A DNA stretch of 48,652 bases from Larix sibirica (GCA_004151065.3 NWUY0304610609.1:1-48652), one strand, 5' to 3'. Numbered from the stretch's first letter, positions 1-11,773 are shown. The notes: a model not told the origin generated them from the letters alone. Numbers and translations: made by a program.

Positions 1-439
1 AAGGGGAGCAGGTCAAGGATCCAAAAAGCCATGTGGTCACCAAATCGACGGTAGATACAGCCCCGATGAATCCAACGGACAAATGCTCACACTTTTAACT
101 GGTCATACGTCCACCGACAACCAGTTGTATACCAATTACCATGAACGTCGGGGCTTACTCTAAGGCCTAGTAGTTGGATGAAGACTAAAGGAAGTAGTAG
201 AGCGGAAACAACTAGTAGTTCTTCTGACACGGTAAGCTAAGGACGTCTCGATGCGACATATCGCGTATATTTATTATTGATTTCATGTTACAATGGAGCT
301 GCCCAGCACGTACAATGGGGCGTAGGTCAAGCTGCTATGGCGAGGTCTGCTGCTGGTTAGGTTTCCCAGCTAGGTCTTCTCTTTCTTTACCTTATAACAC
401 CATGAGCGAGTTACTACAGCTCATTACATACGATTCACC
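1..439. other. non-coding, nothing recognised
   Basis: No reading frame, RNA gene or repeat that I can name. CpG dinucleotides are common here (for example around 240-265), which argues against long residence in methylated plant nuclear chromatin. Confidence 0.5.
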
Positions 440-667
440 TCATGCCAACTGGTCACCAGTATAGTACAAGAGAAAAAATGAATGGTGGAGATCCCTAACA
501 TGCGGGTTGGCTCCAATTCCTGCATATCCAAACCGGACAATGTGAGCTGCCGCTAGCCAATACAAATTTCCCCATTGCAGCGCATCCCGGGAAAGAGCTA
601 AGGGCATTTCTTTCCACTTGTGTGTGTCCCCTGAGCTACAGCGAAAAGCTATATAGGTTGTGTCCAT
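440..667 (-). CDS. unassigned 75-codon reading frame, possibly an F-box-associated-domain remnant
   Basis: An open frame of 75 codons. The stretch WKEMPLALSRDALQWGNLYW has the feel of the plant F-box-associated region, where 'W..i.mP' is followed by 'G.lYWL', but the resemblance is weak and was judged by eye. There is no F-box motif, no signal peptide and no neighbouring exon. It may equally be a chance frame. It is the only block in the first 700 bases with protein-like composition. Confidence 0.2.
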   Translation of the reverse strand: MDTTYIAFRCSSGDTHKWKEMPLALSRDALQWGNLYWLAAAHIVRFGYAGIGANPHVRDLHHSFFLLYYTGDQLA

Positions 668-719
668 CCGTTATTCTAAATAAATAGGCACTTATTAGCT
701 ACAGCGAAGCTATGATTCA

Positions 720-1049
720 TTATATATTAAAGATTCTGTCCTTATTAGTTGTTTCCGTAAGCTCTACGACACCTGTCCCCCGAAAATTAGCCTTTCCCCT
801 AATAACTTGTTGTAGTTGTGGAAAAAGAACTAACCAGTCCAGTTTCCCCTCCTGGGACTTGGCTTGTGGGACTTGGCTTGTGTCAATGATAAGAGATGAA
901 TACCCCTCATGTTGTCTTACTTTCATCCCTGGGGTCAAGCCAATCTCGACCTTCCCAGATGTAATAGGAGTGCTTTCTTCATATGTCTTATCTTTTTGAG
1001 AAATAATACTGGTCAGGGTGCTTGGGTCCATCTCTGAGACTTGTTTCAC
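720..1049 (-). pseudogene. unidentified decayed protein-coding remnant
   Basis: A 109-codon open frame with normal, non-repetitive soluble-protein composition (TSGKVEIGLTPGMKVRQHEG, KLDWLVLFPQLQQVIRGKAN). There is no plausible ATG: the frame opens at a GTG. Just upstream on the same strand, up to about 1123, a second frame continues with similar quality (NVELVDLEAASLMKLYLSL) before a TAA. This suggests a longer gene broken by a frameshift. I do not recognise the family. An old insertion of nuclear or viral origin is possible, but nothing in the sequence proves it. Confidence 0.35.
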
Positions 1050-1439
1050 ATTTTTAGCCCCCCTTGGTCAAGCTCAGGTACAGTTTCATAAGGCTGGCTG
1101 CTTCCAAGTCTACCAATTCAACATTTCCTTGCCGGGGAAAAGCCTAAAGGGTAAATTGATCTTGAGATTTTATAGATAGTACCCAATATTGAAGTAGCTG
1201 CAACGATTATGGAGAGCAATAAGCAATAATTAGGGTTTCTGTTCAATATTGTTGTTAATAATGATGAAATAGGTAATGTTTAAGAACCCCGTTGAGATGA
1301 AAGCGTAAGCCCTACATAGGAGGTGGAACGGTAGGAAGACCTGATGGTGGAGTTTGACACTAGCATTGGAACATTTCTCTTGGATACATTATAATATAGG
1401 GACATGGGTGCTAGCCGAGGAAGGATGGCTCGCCTGATA

Positions 1440-1652
1440 TCAGGATAAACTGCTTGCTTGACTAGAGAAAGAGCGAGGAGGGCGAGGAAGGAACCTGGAA
1501 CTAGGCGAGGTAGTGGTCCCGCCTCTGCTGCCTTCGCTATTGCTACCTTTTTTTGTTGTTGGTGGATTAACAACTGAATCAATTTGATCAACAGCTCCTG
1601 CCACTGGTGGATCAACGGGCTCTGCTGGTACTTTAATTGACTCGGATGCCAT
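1440..1652 (-). pseudogene. Val/Pro/Asp-rich island, family 1 copy, minus strand
   Basis: Minus-strand frame with an ATG and 70 codons. The first 30 residues (ASESIKVPAEPVDPPVAGAV) show the same V-P-A-D theme, with VDP and PP pairs, as islands near 13.5, 18.8, 22.8 and 43.5 kb. Further on, the DNA carries a run related to GGTAGCAAAGGCAG, also found in the 9.4 and 18.8 kb islands. No conserved domain is visible. Read as a decayed member of a dispersed repetitive family, not a functional gene. Confidence 0.35.
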
Positions 1653-2750
1653 TTGAGGGATAGATGTGGACGGATGAAGTCGGAGGGATTTCTTTTATCT
1701 GGACGGATGCCAAGTGAGGGATAGAAAGTGCTGACGGTCACCAGTGACATTTGATTTTGGAAGAATGGGTTCTTACAACGTTCACACCAATAGCTAGGGG
1801 GATGCCCGACTGGTCTTGCTAGGATGAATGGGATTGTTGGGATTAATGATAGGATGTCTGGCTGGGTTTACCCAGGACCTGATAAGAACTTCTCAGCCCA
1901 CGACCTGAAGCTATCGAGGGAAAGGGGAGGTTTTATTACGAAATAAATCCAGTTTCAATGCCACATTAAGGAGCAGCAGATTGATTTCATTCACTTTATT
2001 TCTTTGTTCTTCCAGTCATTTAAGAGATAACCCCCAGCCAGCTAGCTAGCAATTTGAGGTACGTAGAGTCGCTCGACCAAAGGAAGAGGGGCCCCGTGAG
2101 GAATAAGTAAGAGAGTCTTTTCTTATTGCCACAAAATGTGCAGGAATCGCCTTGCTCTCCCAACGTCAAGCAAGCCTTTCCTCTTAGACCCACAAATTAG
2201 AATTTGCCTTTTTAGACATCAACATGCATTTGAACTATATTTCAAGTCATTTTAGATCATGTCAGAGGTGCCTGGGGTTCGAGCAAAGCCCAAAGAGGAA
2301 AGAAGGAATGGAAGAAAGAATACATGGCTTGTAGCAACCTTAACATGACCTGGAGCTCAGAATCATGGCAGAATAAAATAATATAACCCTTCCCTTCCTT
2401 TTTTATAAAGGGCTCAGCCCACCAAGAATAAAAAGGCTTTTTATTACATTACAAGGAAGAGGCTTTTCTCAGACCCTTACCTTTACCTTAATAGCCCTTA
2501 AATAATTGGAAGTATGAGTTAGGGGTCTTAGCATCAGGGTTTCTGGTTAGGAAAAGAACAAGGCCATACAAGACAAAAGCCGCCCTTCCTCCTTTATTGA
2601 ATACACAACCTCCTCAACCTAGGACATTTGCTAATCAATGTATTGTGACTTGGAAGAAACTAGCAGCTATAAAAAGAAAACTAGCAGCTATAGAGGAGCG
2701 ATAGCAGTGTAGATATAGCCTTAAAAACACCCCACTTTTTTATAGCCTGA
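1653..2750. other. non-coding, nothing recognised
   Basis: No supportable frame or RNA. The composition is mixed, with homopurine/homopyrimidine runs such as those near 2390-2470. A duplicated word CTAGCAGCTATA lies near 2660-2690. Confidence 0.4.
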
Positions 2751-3045
2751 AGAACCTTGTGTTGAGGGATTCGGAGATAGATCAACCGGGTTCTCGAACT
2801 TGCATTTCTCCGTAGGCAAATCGCTTATTTAATGCATTGAATATAATTCCCCATCGTTCTATCCATCCCATAATCATCCAGCCAGTGAGCCATGTCTCTG
2901 TTTTATCAGTTCTGGCTGCTGTTTATAATATATCCGGGGCAGCAGTCCAGTTCAATGATTTATGCTTATAAGGTAAAACTTATTGGCTAATGGACAATCC
3001 ACCCGTTGCTTCTAAGGGAAAGTATAAAAGCATTCCCTCCTAACT
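2751..3045 (+). repeat. diverged ~300-bp duplication, copy A
   Basis: Co-linear with 4205-4560. Matching blocks in order: AACCTTGTGTTGAGGG against AACCTGTCGTTGGCAT; an ACCGG block; TTAATGCATTGAA with the following ATTTCTCCCAT-like tract; a run of CCATCC words; then CCACCCG with TGCTTCTAAGGGAA. Indels are frequent, so the duplication is old. No open frame is shared by the copies, so this looks like a non-coding repeat. Confidence 0.5.
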
Positions 3046-3381
3046 AACTACGTGTATTCCTGGTATAGGGCTAAACTAGTAGCTGTATCCTACTACTTCT
3101 ATGCCTTCCCGGCTTCATCCAAAGGGTTGGGCATGACTCCTCCGTCGACGGTAAAGGGAGTGCGGTTGAAAGGTCTGATAGAGTGGTATGCATGTAAGGG
3201 ATAAGGTAAAGGATAGTTTAATAGATGCTGTATCCTACTGAGTGATATTTATCCTCTCCTTGTTAAGGCAGAATTAAAGGGTTGGTAAAGGTACTCTTTC
3301 TTCCATCTCTTGATTGCTATTGGAAGCCGCCGGACAAGGCTGTTTGGTACAAAGGTAAGTCGTGAAGGTGAAGCAGGTGGG

Positions 3382-3485
3382 GTTGGTTGATCGGGTCGAT
3401 CTGAAAAAGCTTCCTGAGATGCGGTTATATATATATATATATAATCCCTTGGTGGGAAGGGTTCGGAGTTAAGATTCCACCACCG
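3382..3485 (+). repeat. partial copy of the same repeat, with a TA microsatellite
   Basis: Aligns with 4154-4254: TTGGTTG, then GAAAAAGCTTC.TGAGATG, an AT-rich spacer, then a GGGTCGGAGT-like block and TTCCACCACCGG. The spacer has expanded into a (TA)n run at about 3426-3443 in this copy only, which accounts for the length difference. Confidence 0.5.
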
Positions 3486-3855
3486 GGTATGAAAATTCTA
3501 CTTTTATTTTGGCAAGTGAATGAATGAGAGCATTTAAGGTATACCCTTCCATGTGATCTCCGGGGTATTACTGTAAATCCAACATAAATATAAAATAGGG
3601 TAGTGGTTCCTCCCTCCCTAAAAGCAAGAAGATGCGAACGTGAAGTTTGTAAATTAAGGAAGCACTTACTTATCCTTGCTTTGCTTGGTTGGGTCGTTGC
3701 AGATAAGTTCGTGGTTAAAAAAAGCTAATAAGAAGTGTCGTAATATTATATACGAAATAAACCAAAAGCTGATTCCTAAGTAATTTTGAAAAAGAAGGCT
3801 TTGCTCCTCGACCCGATATGAAATAGAAAATATATAGTATTTCTAAATAACATAT

Positions 3856-4068
3856 GTGCCCGCCCGATATAGAAAGGCTAATCATAAAAGTCTCTCCTAT
3901 CTGAAAAAGTTCCCAAGGGGCACCAAGTTAATTGAGAAGGGCGGTTCCTTCCTAAAGAAGAGAAATAAAATAAAGAAGATAAAAAAAGTTTCAGTTTTGC
4001 TTATGGGTTCCAACAGGTCTATCCCTCCCTCTGGTTCCCGAACGAGAAGTTTTTATCTAGTAAAATAG
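3856..4068 (+). CDS. lysine-rich 70-codon reading frame, unassigned
   Basis: The frame contains a strongly basic segment (KKRNKIKKIKKVSVLLMG). The start is not ATG, no ribosomal protein signature could be assigned, and the A-rich DNA alone would produce lysines. Probably fortuitous. It is listed because it is the only basic frame of this length near the flanking repeats. Confidence 0.15.
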   Translation: MPARYRKANHKSLSYLKKFPRGTKLIEKGGSFLKKRNKIKKIKKVSVLLMGSNRSIPPSGSRTRSFYLVK

Positions 4069-4204
4069 CGGATTTCAGGCATGTAAGGTTCTTCCCATCA
4101 ATCCAGCCGATTTCATCCCTCGCTTCAAGCAAGATCTAAAAGCCACGGCCATGTTGGTTGGTCCGTAAAGTCAATTCGAAAAAGCTTCTGAGATGGGGTG
4201 TTTA

Positions 4205-4560
4205 TTATAATAGAACCTGTCGTTGGCATGGGTCGAGTATGAATCTTCCACCGGAGTTGCTAACTCGCCTTTTTCTGTATATAAATTGATTAATTAATGC
4301 ATTGAAGGTTATTTCTCCCATCCATCTCCTGGCAATGCTGTCTTAAGTAATTGAAAGTATCTGCGTTGTTAAGCTCGCCCGTCCAGCTCTCTTCTCTCTG
4401 TTGATTCCATTCCGTTCCATCCATCCAACGAGTAGACCACCACATAATCCCAAGCCGTCTGGCGGCAGTTAAACAATATAAGCTAAAGGGATACCCTCTC
4501 TATTGGGACCACCCATCCGGCGGTGCTTCTAAGAGAAGAGTTAATAGCAGTGCCTGGTTT
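4205..4560 (+). repeat. diverged ~300-bp duplication, copy B
   Basis: Partner of 2751-3045, lying 1.45 kb downstream in the same orientation. It overlaps the 3382-3485 type block at its left end, so three partial copies of one ancestral element occur in 1.9 kb. Direct orientation makes the pair a possible substrate for recombination-mediated deletion. Confidence 0.5.
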
Positions 4561-4584
4561 CAATAGCCTGGTTGTTCAGATTGA

Positions 4585-4690
4585 CGACTGCTTGTTCCAT
4601 ATAAACTCCCCAGTAGCAGTTATAGAGCAGCCGACTACCCTGGTTCAGATAGACACGACTGGTTCCATATAATCCCCCCGGTAGTTTGAG
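4585..4690 (+). repeat. two-copy short direct repeat
   Basis: GACTGCTTGTTCCATATAA followed by CCCCAGTAG (from about 4585) is echoed by GACTGGTTCCATATAAT with CCCCGGTAG (from about 4649). Both are preceded by a CAGAT(A/T)GAC word. Confidence 0.45.
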
Positions 4691-5019
4691 AGTTCACTCC
4701 CCTGGTTTCATATTAATGAACGGAGGGAGGTGCGAGACGAGAGAGAGACAGGTTCTTCATATACGTTGATTCACCGTCTGTGTTACCTATTTATTTGATT
4801 GCGGGCTTGATGGGATGATTTATTTGATTGATGGACTATACCAATAAGGGTCCACATAACACAATAAGCATTACAGAAAGATAACATTCATTGTTATACC
4901 CACGATATTCGGTACCCCACAGAGCATAGCCCCCATCAACCTTACCGCTAAGGAACACACGTACCTCATGGATCCATGGCAATGCGTTACTTACGATGCA
5001 CCTGTGAACGGTCATATGC

Positions 5020-6115
5020 TTCATTGATAAACACCTGTGCTGCCGATGCCAGGACTCTTTGCCAATAGTCGAGACAGGTAGGCGTCGATGCCGGTACTCC
5101 AGCTAGGTGTTGATGATGCACTCGATGACAGGTTGTTATTCACTTGATGCCGGGTTTCAATTACATGTGGTGTGATCCCCAGGATTGAGGGAGGTTACAA
5201 TTTCCCATTGACGATGAGGGAGCACATACCCACCGGAAGGATGATGCATCAGGCCGATTTTGTTCAATTGAGCGGCACAGAGAAGAGACACGAGGAAGGA
5301 GGAGCACTTGTAGGGACAATTGAGGAAAAGAGGTGATCCCCAGAATGGACGGGAGGTGAGGGAGGGACTCGATGAGGGAGGTTCAATGATACTCGATGAT
5401 GATACTCAATGGCCGGGACTCGATGACAAGTGGCGATCCCCTGGAGGTGCCAATGGTTGACAATACCCGAAAAAGAAAGAACCTCCGTTACCCACCCGGT
5501 CCTGTCGGCCGAGAATACCTATTTGCTGGAGGGGCACAGAGACACGATGCAGGAGGCCTTCCCGGGAGGCTTCGCCGGGATAATTTAATGAAACACTGGG
5601 AGATGCCAGTCGGCCAACAGTAAAGCCCCTGGATGCATCCCAATTAACGCTTATAACTGGGTGGGGTTACTCGGGCTTGATACTATACTCGGCCTTCTAC
5701 GCTTTGATACGACGCTTTCATAACGGGATAAACGGGATACGAGAATAAGCTTGGAATCAATGATTATGCTACTCGATTATGTTGATGACACGATGTTGAT
5801 AACGCGATACGATTAGCTTACACGTTGAGATACACAATCCATGCAGGAGGTTCGATTAGCGAGGTTACACGATGCATGTCGAGTTCGATTGTTGATGTTG
5901 ATTTGCGTTGGCATTTTGATTGGTGTTGGTGATTCAATAGCAACGGTGGTGACAATAACAGCGATGGCAATAGCAATTTATTTGATTGCTTTATTTTATT
6001 CGTGGCACACATAGTTTGAGGTGGGGCAATCAATAGCCAAGAGGTGGTGATCCAAGTGGTGATGTCGATGCTTAGCTTTATACCTAATTTTATCTCACGT
6101 TCCAATACGATTCAT
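5020..6115. repeat. TCGATG-rich degenerate repeat tract
   Basis: ACTCGATGA recurs near 5120, 5367, 5391 and 5418, with GTGATCCCCAG near 5173 and 5333. From 5690 to 6115 the text is dominated by GATACGA, TTGATGA and CGATACGA words. Spacing is irregular, so this is not a clean satellite. Open frames in the stretch, such as 5396-5623 plus and 5818-6105 minus, reflect the repeat and not genes. Confidence 0.4.
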
Positions 6116-9050
6116 TCTAACGTACCCATTGAGGTACATTCTATCGTCATCATCGGGGCAATAAAACACAGATTTTATTCTTGAACACGACCTTTTTCTT
6201 AAGTTTACCCAACATCTATAGATCAATAGACCAGACCTCTTTAATCAAACAACACGTAGAAACTGTCTTTGTTCTTGCCTTTCAATCCCCGTAGTAAAAC
6301 TCTTATCTTTATTATTAGGTTGTGTCCAACGCTGCAGTAAGTTCACTAGGTTTCTATGCACTCAATTCCATCCAAAAAAGAAAATAAGAAGAAATATGGA
6401 GGATCCTAATTCCACTAGCTCTATTCCAAGGCTCATTGATCTAGGCTACAGGTTTTTAGTGCAGGCTGCCTAAGCACCTGCTAGGAGAGACAGCTAGCTA
6501 AAACCAAATTCTCATATGGGGTGAGACATTACTAAGAGTCATTTTCTAAGGTCTAAAGAGGTTCCGCTGTAGTTGGGGGACCATACAACAACAGGTTAGG
6601 TGCAGGCCAGTTTGTAGGACTTCTGATAGTAAATAAAACCTTATGTGTTGGTTCGGGTGGGCCAGATTTGAAATACTATACACTCACCCCTAAGTAGGAA
6701 ATACTAATTGAGAGGGCAATTGATCTGAACCAGTTCGAACTAACTAAAGGCATCGATCCATGTTTCAATGAATGGCTTTCATTCGCTCATAGATGTTAAA
6801 CGTTGTCTCTGTTACGACATTACATACTTCGATTTCGTGTTTATTAAATTCAAAGGAACCATGGAACAAACAAAGATCCTAACTAAATGGATATATATAT
6901 ATACATATGATCGGCCCCTTCCTTGCCCTACTAATAGGGCCTCCTTTACTCCCGGACGGATCAGAGAGTGCTAATCGATGAAGAGCCAGATCAGAGCATG
7001 CGTTGTTGTACTTCTAGCAGGGAAAGATACTCATGGACTGCAGGGTGCTGTTATATGCTACCCAAATATCCGTTTATCTAGACGGGGGAAGCAATCGTTA
7101 CTAATCCCAGCTTGCCAATTCACACTTGACTCGGCCAATCCACAACTTACTTCGATGAAGGAAGGAATAAATGGTATAGGTGCTTATGAATTCGACATAA
7201 ATAAAGGGGGCCTTAAAGTCAAGTCATTTTTGACCTGTAGGAAATCATCTCTATCACTCTCTTGGGCTTCAAGATAAGAGGTGTCCACTGCGTGCGTGGA
7301 AGCGGCGCTTCGCCTGGGTGTTGTATTCAAGGGCTTGCTTTACGCTTAGATAGGAAAAAGGAGAAAATGCAAAGTTTCAGTCAGGTAGACTCATTGGTAC
7401 TGGCTTCCCCAAAACTCACCTAAAAGTGGTATATATAGTTACGGGTATAGCCCAACGGTCTTGTTACGAGGTTATCCAGCGAGTGGGAAGAGAAAGCTAA
7501 TCAAAGTCCTTAAGGTCTTAATTCGGTGTGTTCGCCTACCTACATAGTGTGTTTCTGCCTAACCCGGCTCTAGCGCTGTCTAAATTGGACTAATAGAGGA
7601 TAAAATATGTATACTTAGGAATATTTTTCCAGATCAGTACTCTAGAACTGCCTCATCCTAATAGCAGAAATAAGAGTATTCCCGTATTCCTAAACTTCTC
7701 TCCCTCCGGAACTGTTTTATCACCATAGCAGGAATTAGGGCTTCCCCGCCTCTTTAACCCACTTATGATGCTCTGATTCGTCTCCTTACCTTTTTATACA
7801 GTTTTGTATTTTCCTCTATACTTCCGGATTGGCCAGAAAACATCCCCGTTAAGCAGTTTAAGCATTTAAGGGCAGAAATCCGACCGATCATACTACCCGA
7901 CCAATCACCAGATCCTTCCTTCCCTTTATGTAGGGAAAGTCAATCCTAATATTATATTCTATATGTAATTTCATCATTATAATAAATATGCCCAGAAGAG
8001 AGTCAATTTCTTGCTTGTCTGCAGTAGTGAGGGCAAGGGTGAGGGTCTTTAGACGCTTGATCAACCCCCACTAACAGATAAGTAACTAAGAGATCGAGGG
8101 ACGAACACGATCCCGACGAGGGCCTATATTCTACTATTGGATTGCGTTCAACTAGAACAAAAAGATAGCAAGGTGCGAAGCCGCTTTCCTTACGTAGGAG
8201 GGAAGGGATGCGCAAGCAAGTTCGACTATAATAAGGCCGCCATCATTTTCACGCTCACTATTCATATGGTGAGGGCCGCCATCGGAATAAATATTGAGGG
8301 AGGAATAAATAAAGGGATAACCTTACCTTCGCATAGCTCTTTGAGGGGAATAAATAAAAGGTAATAACCTTTCCTGAGTGAAGATAACCTTTTGTGTCTC
8401 GTCCATTGCATAATTTAATAGATTCGTTCCGCCAGTCTGTCCCTGGCTGGGGGGTGGCGGATCAAATTAGTGGCCTGATGGGTCTAGACGAAACGCTACT
8501 GGAACCAGAAGTAAGTTTCATCCCACCATGGATGGATAGATAAGGGAACGGAATGCCGGGTGGCGAAATGTATAGTCCGGCGGAAAGGGATCGAGAATCT
8601 CTTTGTCCCATCCCAAGCAAGGGCCATTGGAAGCGTGATCATCATAATCATTTGAGGGAAAGAATAGTAAACCGGATAGTCAGCGGTAGCAATAGTAGTC
8701 ACGGATAAGTAAGGCATATAGTTAAGCTAGTTCAGACATATTTGGGTAGCACCCGAGGCAAGCTCATAAGCAAGCCTTAACCAAAAGTAAGTGGGGAGAC
8801 ATATATAGTTACAATTCTATTACTGCTTATAAGGTTATTTTCACATTGAGGGTAAGAGTTAGTAGTTTAACGAGGCGATATACGTAATTACGAATTCTGT
8901 GGATATTGCTAAGGTAAGGTGGGAGCGATAAGTTTGTTTATCAGGAAATTACATATATAAAGGCTGTATTACAGACGCCTATTCTAAGGCAATCTAAACA
9001 CAACGTGAAGGCTCTAGGGTTCTATGGCTCTATCGATCACTCCTTTAGTC
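6116..9050. other. non-coding stretch with minor repeats
   Basis: No gene recognised. A frame of 99 codons at 6978-7277 (plus) has no family features. A (TA)n run lies near 6888-6905. The block 6385-6455 (AAGAAGAAATATGGAGGATC, ACTAGCTCTATT) has a diverged copy near 36095-36165. GGCCGCCATC occurs twice near 8237-8282, and GGAATAAATA three times near 8285-8360. Confidence 0.4.
8171..8205 (+). repeat. 35-bp dispersed direct repeat, copy 1
   Basis: GGTGCGAAGCCGCTTTCC, followed by TACGTAGGAGGG, matches 26762-26795 with few differences. Both copies are preceded by an ACTAGAAC word. No gene context in either copy. Confidence 0.55.
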
Positions 9051-9059
9051 ACTTACTTT

Positions 9060-9560
9060 AAGGCAGCTCGAGATCGAGTTCCGGAGCCAGAAGCTACTGT
9101 TTCATAATCTTATTTAGGTAAATAAGGAGTAGCATCAGTAACAGTTTAAGCAATGGCTAAGGCATAGTCAGAGACAAAGGTAGAGGCCTCTTTAGAAATA
9201 ATAAGGTTGTTGTTTGGGCGGGATAATTATAGATGATCTATATCCATTTTACCTTGTTTCCTCCGGACCACCATTAGCGAAGGTAGTATCGCCCGTAACA
9301 GATCGATATTATTAGCCTGCGGATCGAGTTCCAGCTTACCTTCGCCCGGATTCATATTAACTAGTGGCAGATCGAGATGGAAAACCTACAGAGGCGTAGG
9401 CTTATTCTTCGGTAGCAGGGGAGCGTAGGTAGCATAGCCCACCTCAGATCCTGTTCTAATTGATTCAGTTGATGATGCCACCGGTGACCCAGCATCAGAT
9501 CCACCAGGGGCAAAGTAAGGGCAGGTGTACCGGCGGGTTTAAGCCTAAATAGTTTAAGGC
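9060..9560 (+). repeat. family 1 island: AGATCGAG words with Val/Pro/Ala-rich frame
   Basis: One plus frame starts AARDRVPEPEATVS and, after stops, gives SETKVEASLEI, resembling the VAETKAEARPAIEVD segment of the 18.8 kb island. GATCGAG words lie near 9070, 9325 and 9367. GGCTTATTCTTCGGTAGC near 9400 matches a GGCTTCTTCGGTAGC word near 18836. The right end gives GDPASDPPG. Stops are frequent, so decay is advanced. Confidence 0.4.
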
Positions 9561-9735
9561 CGGGTTAGAAACCAACCGACAAGCTGTGAGCAGTGGCTTA
9601 CTTAGGCACATCAATATTGATCGCCTGTATAGGATGGTATATACGTTTATTGTTATGCCTGTTTACATCACGATGGTTGGGGCAGAGGTCATGGGTAGGT
9701 AACAGTACAGAACAAACAGAAGGGCTTCGCGCCTG

Positions 9736-10375
9736 TTGGTCGAGCGAGAAATCCCTTTCATAAAAAAAGAAACAAAAATTATTGTAGAAAGCATTGCCAC
9801 GGATCTAGGAAAAGTCTTCAGGATTGTCAATATATACGGGCCTTATGGGGATAGAAAGCCTTTTTTTCATATGCTAAAGGAGCAGGTTTCTTTGGTAGGA
9901 AACAATGTTATTGTTGGAGGTGACCTAAATTTGACTTGAAACTAAAGATAATACTGGGGAAAGGTGGCCAGGCCAGACCCATTGGCAGACTATTTATTAC
10001 ATATTTTTCAGACTTCAAGTTGATAGATGTTGAACCGGTTAAAATAGTACCTACCTGGATAAATTCGAGGAGAGGGAGAGCTGGTATTTATAAACGATTG
10101 GACAGGTTTATTGTCGCTGAACAGATAGTAGAAGAATCAGCAAGATATAAGTCATGGGTGGTTTATGGAGGGTCTTCAGACCACCTGCCCATTCTGTTTC
10201 AAATTGAAGTGGAGGACCAAAAGCCACCAGCCCCTTTCAAATCCAACCATGACTGGCCAAAGGAGAAAGACTTTAGGCTATTAATAATAAGGAACTGGAA
10301 AAAGTTTGATTCATCTTCCGGGGACACTGCCATGCAACAGTTTGCAAATAATCTTAAGCAGGTGAAGAGGCCCCT
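9736..10375 (+). pseudogene. plant LINE (non-LTR retrotransposon) endonuclease fragment
   Basis: Part of the apurinic-endonuclease-like (EEP) domain at the N-terminus of LINE ORF2, which nicks target DNA. Visible in order: IVNIYGPYGDRKPFF, the catalytic-region motif GGDLN, WGKVARPDPLADY, DVEPVKIVPTW, KRLDRF and the SDHLPI motif with the conserved Asp-His pair, then the FKSNHDW segment common in plant L1-type elements. Three stops (9937, 9943, 9949) follow GGDLN, and a frame change lies in the T run near 10005. The left part of the domain is missing. Similarity fades after about 10375. The reverse transcriptase of a similar element lies 34 kb away. A dead fragment, probably acquired from the nucleus. 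Confidence 0.9.
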
Positions 10376-11770
10376 GCCGTCAAGAATGAAAGGTTTGGTG
10401 CTGGTCCTGCTTGCTTGTTTTCTTCTATCTTTTGAGATGGGTACAAAAACGCGCTGTAGCAACACTTTTTGTCCTTAGATAAGGGAATCATCGTTGCCTA
10501 CTGCCATGCCATAAACTAAGTTTTATTTATAAAGTTTGCTTCTTTCGGGTAGCCCAGACACCCACAATTTTTGTTAAGGATCATTTAAATACGAACACCC
10601 ATACTTTTTTACCCATACTACATAACCCCATTGGAGTTCCTATATTGCCTGGGTTCTTACGCTGGCCCTTCCCCTGCCAGCCTAAGGAGCTCGCCTAGCA
10701 ATAAGAAGAAAGGACCATTCTAAGTAAATCAGTCGAAGCACCAGGTCCAGGCGACTTCAAACACATTCCATCCGCCAGTTCAACCAGTGCTTATGAAACA
10801 GCTTAAACCACTGGCAGATACAAACGCTTTGGAAAGACCATTTTCACCAAAGCTCATCTAAGCGGGGGTCTACCTAAGCACCCTATTTATGCCCGTCCTA
10901 ACTCTATATCCTTCCTGCCTCTGTGCTCTCACTGCCCTGCCTCACTCTAGCCTTCCCCCTATAAACTAAAGTAATGGTAAGGCCCTCATTCGGAAACCAA
11001 GGGACATTGAATGACAGTCCGGCATTCGCCAAAGAAGAGACATTCCAATACTTTCCAGGTTAGGCGCGAAGTACGTTAAGTTACGCAATCGACCATGCCT
11101 ACAACTTTGATTTTCGGCCTGTGAACTCTTTTCTGATTCCGGGCTCCTATAGTGAGTGAGTGTAGATTCATATATAATGACAGCAAGGGGAACAACCCGG
11201 GTGCAGGAAGCTTGCCAGTACCCCACCAGAATAAAAGCACAAGTTTGCCATGGAAGAGGAGTTTGAACCGAAAGAAGCTATTTTAGGTTGGATTAGAGGT
11301 TCGGTTGGTGAGCAGGTGACAAAGGAGATAGAAAATTATCCACGGGTTTAGTTTACATTGGATTTGCAATGTTTGTAGAGGTAGAACAGATCAACATAGA
11401 GAGGAGTCAATTGACTGGTTTGTGAAAGAGATCTCATTATAGTGAGTTCTGCATTGTTATTGCACATTGTATTTCTTGTGTTTATAACTAGAGAACCTTG
11501 TAACTGTAAGAGAGCCATTAATAATAACCAAAGCAATAAAGCCATTTCGAAGCTATAAGTTTTCCCCAATTAGGTCTCTCCAGGGTATCTCGTGTTATTT
11601 GTGTATGTGTGATTGCATTGTTTCATTTTGTGAGCCTAGACTTGCTAAAGAAAACACAATCATTGTTAATGCACCATAAGTTCTTAAGCTTTTTCTAGAG
11701 TTTTTATAATTCTGCATTTTTAGATCTGTGTTGGTGAATCATTTGGCCATAGGCCCTAAATTACGGATAA
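10376..11770. other. non-coding; right part may be Ty3/gypsy LTR/leader
   Basis: Nothing is recognised up to about 11220. From about 11340 to 11700 the sequence is AT-rich and resembles the R/U5 part of a plant LTR (TTGTAACTGTAAGAGAGCC, then GCAATAAAGCCATTT with a polyadenylation-like AATAAA). It lies immediately 5' of a primer-binding-site-like sequence and gag. The LTR boundaries cannot be fixed without the second LTR. Confidence 0.35.
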
Positions 11771-11773
11771 TGT

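Noticed and set aside
5396-6105. open frames in the TCGATG tract
   Set aside because: They are produced by repeat words with few stop codons and show no protein-like pattern.
7441-7500. tRNA-like start GGGTATAGCCCAACGG
   Set aside because: It resembles the 5' end of a glutamine tRNA, but no anticodon arm or T-arm follows at the right distance.
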